Shown here piece after piece: positions 57,101 through 64,000 of a stretch of DNA of 64,000 nt (position 1 is its first letter; each line of letters starts with the position of its first letter). Made by a program: the position numbers and the translations under genes. The notes beneath the pieces were generated by a model that was given only the letters and a program-made list of their open reading frames with translations, was not told where the DNA came from and made no database searches. The stretch lies in contig CM060732.1 in NCBI GenBank assembly GCA_030704615.1, forward strand, positions 70,105,053-70,169,052, written 5' to 3'. The DNA is from Takakia lepidozioides (taxonomy: Eukaryota; Streptophyta; Takakiopsida; Takakiales; Takakiaceae).

Positions 57101-57574
57101 GGATGATTACCTAACTTGCTCTTGGGCAATGGTGCCGGTGGCAACGACAAATCCAATCAGTTCATGGAAAGACATCCTCCGGACGACTTCCCCTACGACG
57201 AGGCACCTCTGGAGGTCTCAGCCTCAATGAAACAAGAATTCGCGGACATACTTCGTATTGGAGGTGATGACAAATACCTGGAGGCACATGCCCGATCTGC
57301 TCTTCGTATGTGCAGATGGCAGCTCGTTGATATCCTGGCGAAAAGTGCGGCTGGAATGTTGCACCCTGCGGCAGCGAAGGCTTTCCATTCTCTGAACAAC
57401 AACAACAACATGTCTCAGAAAATGAGACGAGATTTCGTGGAGGCCTGGAAAACCCGGCCTAGGGTTTTGCGGAGAACCAGCAAGAGGGTGTCTGCACCTC
57501 CACCTGCAGCACATATATACTCGAAAATTCGCAAGGTTTCAGGTCGTGTAGGTGTCACGAAAAAGACAATATAA
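54157..57574 (+). pseudogene. MULE-type transposase with SWIM zinc finger (At1g60560-like family)
   Basis: Parts in order: N-terminal 'VGDFVLGEESLEDYPTQFWV' (54345-54400), 'YQCCYGLDDKRTNK' (54604-54645), a middle helix region ('ISEELKAWVVECLCRGLLV', 'ADDAESVRMWRDQNPASVFF'), then the DDE core. First D is in 'HDRIVACDATFGTNHDK' (D codon 55289-55291) before donor GT 55319; 'LMVFDEWLSGIPVAYIL' and 'VDDAEAEINAIW' (second D) end at 55757 before GTAAGT; 'LCLWHVRKAWVKQLCKK' opens the next exon; 'QDTNARIEAYHGNLK' gives the catalytic E. The SWIM finger is 'CDWACCTCPWAMKGNLCKH' (56950-57015). A stop at 54901-55094 region frames and a 1-nt shift near 55722 suggest decay, though some breaks may be introns. 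The family moves DNA by cut-and-paste; plant relatives include domesticated genes. The stop is at 57572-57574. Confidence 0.8.
55760..56336 (+). repeat. Minisatellite-filled intron of the MULE transposase
   Basis: Between the second catalytic D exon (ending before GTAAGT at about 55758) and the 'CLWHVRKAW' exon lies about 0.6 kb made almost wholly of 10-12-nt words such as AGTCCGCTGGCA and CAGTCCGCTCGG, densest at 55770-56110. The acceptor is probably the AG at about 56336. The repeat family matches that flanking the gene. Confidence 0.75.
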
Positions 57575-57660
57575 GTCTGCAATGCCTCGAAAATTCGCAA
57601 GGTTTCAGGTCGTATAGGTGTCACGAAGAAGACAATATAATTCTGCAATTCCTCTGGTAG
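57515..57660 (+). repeat. 62-nt tandem duplication across the MULE stop codon
   Basis: The block CTCGAAAATTCGCAAGGTTT...GACAATATAA, which encodes the last residues and the stop of the transposase, is repeated directly after it (57522-57574 and 57587-57641) with two or three changes. The second copy lies outside the reading frame's end. Confidence 0.8.
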
Positions 57661-57689
57661 CATTGTCCCTTTCTGAAATACAAGTCCGC

Positions 57690-58060
57690 AATGGACTCAT
57701 GCACAGTCTCCCAACGGACTCCTCCAGTCTCCCAACTGACTCCCATACAGTCTCCCAAGCATAGTCTCCCAACGGACTCACGCACAGTCTCCCAACAGAG
57801 TCACAGTCAACAGACTGCGAACGCTAGTAAGCCAGTCTGCTGGTCAGTCTGCTGCCCACTCCAAAAGTCTGCTCACCACACTTCCACCTCATCCTTGCAA
57901 CTCTTCCAACAGACTGTTGGACAGACTAAGTCTCAAGCAGACTCATCCACAACAGCAGACTCAAAATGGACACGCTCCAGTGGACTACCTCCTTAACGAC
58001 TCATGCCAATCCAGCGTCCCAGCGGACTCATGGACATGGTGCCTACCAGACTAGGTACCA
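57690..58060. repeat. CAGTCTCCCAACGGACTC minisatellite downstream of the MULE gene
   Basis: CAGTCTCCCAA(C/G) alternates with GGACTC-type words from 57705 to about 57820, then looser CAGTCTGCTG and CAGACT words continue to about 58060. It is the third array of this word family around the same gene. Confidence 0.75.
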
Positions 58061-58295
58061 GACCCACCAGTCCTAGCCTCGGCAGCATACTGCTCGCACA
58101 TTCAAGCTCAGCAGACTCGGGTGCACAGTGCATGGAAAAATTGACACCATTGTGTCCATTGAGTTTAGTGACAACATTACAAGCCCACAGTACACAAAAG
58201 TGCTCATCACCACTGGAATAGTAAGCGAAAAGACTTGCATTTTTTATTTCGGTACATAGACTTCACAGGTTAAGTACATCATACTCATGAGAGCG

Positions 58296-58620
58296 CACTA
58301 CAAGAGATGAGCGTTTTTAGGACTGCGGCTTTGGCGGAGTCATAAAAACTGCACTAGGTACATGACTACAGAGCGCTGAAATGCATTACAGTTTTAGTTT
58401 TATGACTTTGTAGTAATGGATATCACTACATGACTCCGGAAAGTTAGGGAGCATTGGTCAAACATTGTTGACCATGATGACAGGGATGGTTTATATGACT
58501 AGTGTGATATGTTTGACTACACGTGGACGACGTTTCATGGAATCTTATGACTCCATGACTGAAGATGGTTTCAAAGCTCTATTTATACGACTACATCACT
58601 ACACGTGTCATTTTGAAGGC
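58296..58620. repeat. CACTA terminal and subterminal repeat region
   Basis: After the terminus, ATGACT(A/C)C-like words recur about ten times in direct and inverse orientation, e.g. near 58361, 58432, 58476, 58510 and 58547. Such subterminal motifs bind the element's own regulatory protein in known CACTA elements. Confidence 0.7.
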
Positions 58621-58659
58621 ACATATAATGCAAATAAGGTTGCCCATTAGGTTTTTAAA

Positions 58660-60870
58660 AGTTAAAATTTTTGCTAATAAGGTTGCCCATTAGTGTAATC
58701 GTGAACAGAAAGCAGGACTGGGACTTGGCGTCTTTTTGTCTCCTGCGCCACACCACATAGCTGAGGGTGGAACGCGATGATAGCAGGATATGCAGGGGCG
58801 TGGGATGGAGGCGTTGAGCAAATGATGCACGAAGGAGAAGAGAGGAGGAGACGAGACGAGGACAAGCGAGCTCGCCGTTCTTGGGAGAGTCAGCTTGGTC
58901 TTAGCAAGCGTGTTTCAATCTCTGACTACTCATCTACGACGTAGTGGTTCGATTTGACAGACCAATCCGACATTACCTGACTACAGACACAAGCAGCACA
59001 CACAAGAGGTCATCGGTCAAATCCTCCATGGGTCAGGACAGGTCAAGGACAATGTGGTAGGGCACCTTCTTCTTCAACCTATTTCAGCCTGTGTTGCCCT
59101 CTCATCAGACTCGGCCGCAAGATGCATATTGAATTCTGTAAGTTAGGTCGTTGGGTACATCTGTGGTGGTTTGGAGTGACTTTGGCAAGTTACTGCCAGT
59201 GTGGCAGCAGGGAAGTATCCAAAAACATATAATAGAGGTGAGGAGAAGCTTTGGGGTGAACACTTTCCGACCCAATGGTGGGACAATGGAGACAAAAAGG
59301 CAAATGCCTGTTGGACTAAAGAGAGAAGCAGATGCATTTCAGATTGTGATAAGTAGGGTTGGGGTGTTTTGGGGAAGAACTCCACACTAGTATGGTTGGG
59401 GTGTTTGCTAGTAGAATTGTAGGCTGTCAGAGGCATGGATAGCTGAAGGAGCAGGGATAGAGTGTGGATCCAGATTCATCCAAGAGGGCTGGATTTCAAG
59501 CTCCACATTACCTATGATTCCCTGTGGAAGGATAGGTACAAGAATCATGGGTAGATGGTCAACTGGAAGCGGCATGCTGTACTATATGTCATTCTAGAGT
59601 CTATCATTGTTGGTCCATGTGTTTTACAACAATGCTATCAATATAAGACTCATGGTTCGCATTGGAAGCTCAATCCCTGCAAGTTCATTGTGTGTGAAGC
59701 TCAAACTTGCGATTTGAAGGATCTTGTAGCCAAGTTCATTCAACCGGAAAGGAGAAATTCTGAAAGCTCCCAAATTTGATGTGGGCAAGCTTATGGAGGT
59801 AAGACTTAGCTTCCCTCCTCTAATGTAAGTGTTGGATAAGTTTCATTTACTGCCGACCTTCACTGCATATATTGGCTCTTTTCTTGGCTGGTTTCATATT
59901 TTCTTGGCTGGTATGCTGTTGGTTGGCTTCTTTCATTTCACGTGTGTAGTGGAAGGGGAGAAGTACTTTCCTAAGTTCTGCTACAACAATGTCTTTTTCC
60001 AGCCTAGATGTTTTCGATGGATACAAATTGAAGTGCTTTGAATGTTGCTGCAATACTATAATAAAGTGGAGGGTGCTGAATGCAGTTGGCCTTGCTTCGT
60101 GCAGGCATAATCCAGGGAAATGTGGACATAGCTGAAACCCCATGATAGCATTTCCAGAGGACGGTGTGGATGGCCTCACAATCCAGCATGCAAAATCCAT
60201 GACAATGTGGAGCTGGCTGAATGGGCAAACAGGTTAAGTGGCGAACAAGCCACGTCACTGGTACATAGTTGCATGCTTACATAGTACATGAAAGCCTACT
60301 ATATGTCATTCCCGAAATTGACCATGTTGGTCCATGTATTTTACAACAATGCTATCAATAAAAGACCAATGGTTCGCATTGGAAACTCTATCCCCGTAAG
60401 TGGCTTGTGCGTGATGCTCAAACTTGTGATTTGAAGGATCTTATAAAGGTGATTAGAAAAGACATTGAGAAGGCAACAGCCGTTATCTATAATCTACAGA
60501 TCCCCTTCAATTTGATGTGGGAAAGCCGGCTAGCTGGAGGTCTAGTCTCACTTTCACTCATCTAATGTCAGTGTTGTATCCATTGCAATGTGGAGATGTT
60601 TTGAAACAACATTGGAGCATTTCCAGAGGATGGTCTGGATGGCCTTTCGTGGCGTGTGCCGAATCCATGGCAAGAAAACATTGCAGGCAGAACCCATAGC
60701 AATGGTACCAGCACGGGTTGGTCCAAAGCCAATTGCAACAACAAATGAATAAAGGGTGCTGAAAGGAAAACACTCCATAATTGATCATAAAATCCAGTGT
60801 CCAAGCATGATATCTTAATGGGAATGCGAAGGGAGTGTTATCACCTTAAACTATCATGCATGGTCTATAA
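58660..60870. other. Non-transposase part of the CACTA element, with an internal ~0.7-kb duplication
   Basis: Two diverged direct copies are present: 59580-59735 resembles 60297-60450 ('TTGGTCCATGT', 'TTTTACAACAATGCTATCAAT', 'GGTTCGCATTGGAA', 'GATTTGAAGGATCTT'), and 60148-60200 resembles 60617-60670. A second CACTA gene (TNPA-like) would be expected near here; the fragments on the plus strand are too broken to call. A short direct repeat 'AATAAGGTTGCCCATTAG' occurs at about 58633 and 58676. Confidence 0.5.
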
Positions 60871-60879
60871 CTGGAGTGC

Positions 60880-63800
60880 ACAAATCGTGCATATCTAATC
60901 TTCATCATCCTCATCTATGTCTGGGTCACTACATGTATCACTGTCTTCATCACAGACTTCATCTTGTCCAAGGGTTGGCTGAACATCATCACCACATATA
61001 CGGGGTGCTCGGAGTACAAGGAGGCCACCTGCTCTGGAGTAACCGGTACCGCTCGGCTGCATGTTGGGCCATCAGTAACCACAGTCTCCTAGTCTTTGTG
61101 GGGCTAACAATCCTTCCATTTCCGCCACATCATCGTTATCAATTGATATGTCGCAGACCACTCTACGTGCTCGGGGGCTCTTCTCCAGGACGACTTTCCA
61201 CCCCGGCTCCTTCACACAATCAGAAAAAAACACTTGATCAACCTGGCCAGGAAACACAAAAGGTTGCTCAGAAGCATACAGTTAAAATTGACAAGTGTGA
61301 AGCCAGCATCATCCTGCTTCATTGACATAGGTTGACGACCCACGCGACTCGCCCGTACCACGAACACAAAAAAACTATAGGTTGTGTTTGGCCATAGTCA
61401 ATTTGCAAAATCTCCCTTATAAGACCCACATATCTTGTAGGTTCCTCCATGTCATTGCTTGAATTGTTGGTAATGGGCTGGTGCTGGGAAAACAGATGAG
61501 ACTCCACAATCAAAAGACACCAACTTGTTGTGTTCATGCCGGGGGATGTAAACCCTGTAATGGTTACCATACGCTGTCATACTCTTGAATGACAGGGCAG
61601 TAAATGATGGAGGCATTGAAAGATCCAGTAATTCCTCACGTGTTGTAGGATCAAGCCCATCTGATTGAATTGAGAGATGATCCCGTACACCTTGAGGGAG
61701 CCAAACAGCAAATGGAGGACAAGGATGCAAATCAGGAGGGTACTGAATTGCCGTGGGATTGCTCATGCCTTCCAGCCCTTGCTCCTCACAAACCAAGCGT
61801 CGTCTGGCTTCTATCCGTGTGGACTCTGCTTCATATATCCTGTCACAATCCGAGGGTCAGCCAAGAGATTGACAGAGGTGGCGTGGGAGATTTGAAAAGA
61901 CGCCATGCCAACTAATGATAAATGACTAAAACTTGGAAATCTGAATGTCCATGAAGTAGATTTCTTACCCCAACATGACTGATAGACGAGGATGGTTCTG
62001 AATGATGTACTCATGTACAATATCACACAAGTCATTCAATTTTCGGGCTTTAGAACTTCCTTCCACAACTTCACGTTCCACAGATTCTGCCTCATTTGCA
62101 TCCCACACCCTTCGTACACTTCCATCAAATCCTACCATATACTCTGTGCAAAAACCCAATGCTTCTTCAAATTGTTATCCTTTTGCCATGCTCCCCTCGG
62201 GCCTTGCCATGTTTCTTACGTAGCCCTTCATATCTTTCATTGCCCGCTCCATGGGGTACATCCAACGAGATGCTACGGGCCCGCATAAGTACAACTCATC
62301 CACTAGGTGAACAACCAGATATGTCATCACATCAAAAAATGATGGTGGGAACTCCTTCTCTATAAGACACAGAGTGAGAACTGCTTCAGTTCTCAATTCC
62401 TCATACTCTACATGATTCACCACTTTTGCACACAACTTCTTAAATATACGACATACTCGCAAAATGGCCCTTCGAGGACCACTCGGCATGAGCCCACGGA
62501 TAGCAGCGGTATAATTGCTGCATGAGCACATGATAGTCATGTGATTTCATGCCTGACAACTTCTTCTTCACCACATGCTTTTTGAAAGCTGATGCGTAGC
62601 CTGTTGGCACTTTCAAGTTCTGCACAATCTCCAGAAAGACTTGTAACTCAGCCTCAGTGAGGACATAAGGGGCAGGAGGCATAATTAACGTATCTGCTCT
62701 GTCAGGATCACGTTGTAGCCACAATTCCGGGCGCCCAAGTAGCTCCAAATCACGGCGAACTTTCAATGTGTCTTTCTCACCAAAGATAGTTTTAATAATA
62801 TTTTCAGCCAAATTCTTCTCGCAATGCATTGCGTCAAACGTGTGGCGGATGAGGGAGACCCTACAAAATGAACACATAAGCAATTGAGCATTTACTCATC
62901 ACAATTTAAACTAAAAACGCAAAAATGTACACAGCCAATTAAAGGCCATGAAGGAATTACCTCCCAATAAGGTAAGACATATAAAATTGACAATCGCTTA
63001 ACTCCATGAGTTTTTGCTGGGTCTGTCCTGCTATCTGGCGTCCCTCCGTTTTCCACCCATGCAGTTCGAGCTGTTGCAAGGTCCTTGATTTGTGTTCCAG
63101 TCTGCGTTTTTGGAGAAGTTCCATGCTCAGTAGCGCCATTGAATATTCTTGACCTTCTATATGGATGATTGCGGGCCAAAAATCTTCGGTGGCCTAGGAA
63201 AACAATTTTTCCACATGTGTGTAACTGCTGTGAAGTCACCTGGGTCCACAAGCTGGACAACCAGCATAACCTTTCGTCACTTGACCTGAGAGCAAGCCAT
63301 ATGAAGGTAGTCATGGATTGACCACATCAACACTGCCCTCAGTGTGTGAATTCGCGTTGACCACGAGGACGGGAAACATCATGAGCTGCAATCCCTCTCC
63401 ATAGTTCCAATAGCTCTTCCACTAGGGGCATCAGGTAAACATCTACATTGTCCGAGATAACAGACTCCTTACCAGGAATCAGTAGCGCTAACATGACAAA
63501 GAACTTTTTGGTCATTAACCACGGAGGCAGATTGTAATTGACCAAGAGAACGGGCCATGTGCTCCAACTTGTGGATTGAGCTCCGTAGGGATTTACACCG
63601 TCTAAGGCCAATCCAAATCGCAGAGATCGTGGCTCTGTAGCAAAATCCGCAAATGTGGTGTCAAGTGTCTCCATGCTTTGCTATCAGCTGGATGTCGAAC
63701 CAACCCATCCTGGCTCTTATGTCTGTCGTGCATGTCATAAGGTTAGCGATCGATTTACATCGGTACATACGTTTCAACTTGGAATGACAGGGTAGTGTCG

Positions 63801-64000
63801 CAATACTTTCTTGGGCACACTTCCACGACCTGGAATGTAACGGGAACTGCGGCACACTGGGCAAATGTCTACATTCTCATACTCCCCACGGAAGAGTACA
63901 CAACCACGCTCACATGCATGAATCATCGTGTACTGCAATCCAATCTTGGCAATCATGGTTTTTGGCTTCATAGTGAGTTTCGGCAATGAATTCTCTTTAG
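60880..64000 (-). pseudogene. CACTA tnp2-type transposase, 5' end outside the window
   Basis: Minus-strand homologous blocks in order from the right edge: 'MIHACERGCVLFRGEYEN' with 'CPVCRSSRYIPG' (63910-63830), 'RSLRFGLALDGVNPYG' and 'WPVLLVNYNLPPWL' (63620-63510), 'LLIPGKESVISDNVDVYL' (63490-63430), 'HTCGKIVFLGHRRFLARNHP' (about 63180), 'IRHTFDAMHCEKNLAENI' (about 62830), 'SGMKSHDYHVLMQQLY' (about 62530), the DUF4218 part 'EFPPSFFDVMTYLVVHLVDE' (about 62330) and 'CGPVASRWMYPMERAMK', and the DUF4216-like C-terminus 'RYVGLIREILQIDYG' (about 61420) and 'GQVDQVFFSDCVKEPGWKV' (about 61230). Several frame changes between blocks are partly introns and partly damage, e.g. near 63660 and 63250. It would excise and reinsert the element if intact. 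Confidence 0.85.

Larger units (their letters stand above)
58296..64000 (-). mobile_element. CACTA (En/Spm) transposon, left end and transposase; right end beyond the window
   Basis: The sequence CACTACAAGAGATGAGCG at 58296 is a canonical CACTA terminus and is followed by many subterminal words (ATGACTAC, TGACTCC, ACTACACGTG) in both orientations up to about 58620. The tnp2-type transposase is on the minus strand and reads from the right edge down to about 60880. The 3 nt before the terminus are GCG; the matching copy and the other terminus must lie right of 64000. Gene and terminus are consistent in orientation, so this is one element of at least 5.7 kb. Confidence 0.85.

Overview
This is a nuclear genomic window from a land plant. 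The evidence is an intronless PLS/DYW-type pentatricopeptide gene, an LRR receptor kinase whose LRRs sit one per ~72-nt exon, an SnRK1/AMPK-type kinase with its C-terminal KA1-like domain, GT-AG introns throughout, and a plant mix of transposons (L1-type LINE, Ty1/copia, Ty3/gypsy, hAT, MULE with a SWIM zinc finger, CACTA/En-Spm). The repeat-like PPR and the DYW tail would fit a non-seed plant (moss, lycophyte, fern), but I cannot fix the species.

Layout. (1) 0-22 kb is gene space: a DYW PPR protein (832-3246, +), an R3H-SUZ nucleic-acid-binding protein (about 7099-5248, -, at least four exons, 5' end unresolved), and an LRR-RLK of the LRR-VIII-1 type (about 10.8-21.93 kb, +, about 20 exons). 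(2) 22-42.7 kb is a transposon graveyard: an LTR fragment, a palindrome-bearing tandem array, an 801-bp non-autonomous hAT element with a perfect 8-bp target duplication, a fold-back element made of ~90-bp units that has been split by a ~6.6-kb LINE, a hAT-like transposase scrap, and the 3' end of a gypsy element. (3) 42.78-48.36 kb holds an SnRK1-like kinase gene (+). (4) 50-64 kb is a second transposon block: an internally deleted copia element (-), the 5' end of a gypsy element (-) whose putative promoter carries perfect heat-shock-element trimers, a MULE/SWIM transposase gene (+) embedded in CAGTCYGC-type minisatellites, and the left end plus most of the tnp2 transposase of a CACTA element that runs off the right edge.

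The three cellular systems are independent: organelle RNA editing (DYW PPR), cell-surface signalling (LRR-RLK) and energy signalling (SnRK1). I see no operon-like or gene-cluster logic. The observations most worth checking are the heat-shock-element array in the gypsy LTR, the glutamate at the activation-loop threonine position of the SnRK1-like kinase, the LINE nested in a palindromic fold-back element, the hAT element with intact termini, and the minisatellite filling an intron of the MULE transposase. Exon borders were read by eye from splice motifs and protein similarity; none has transcript support.
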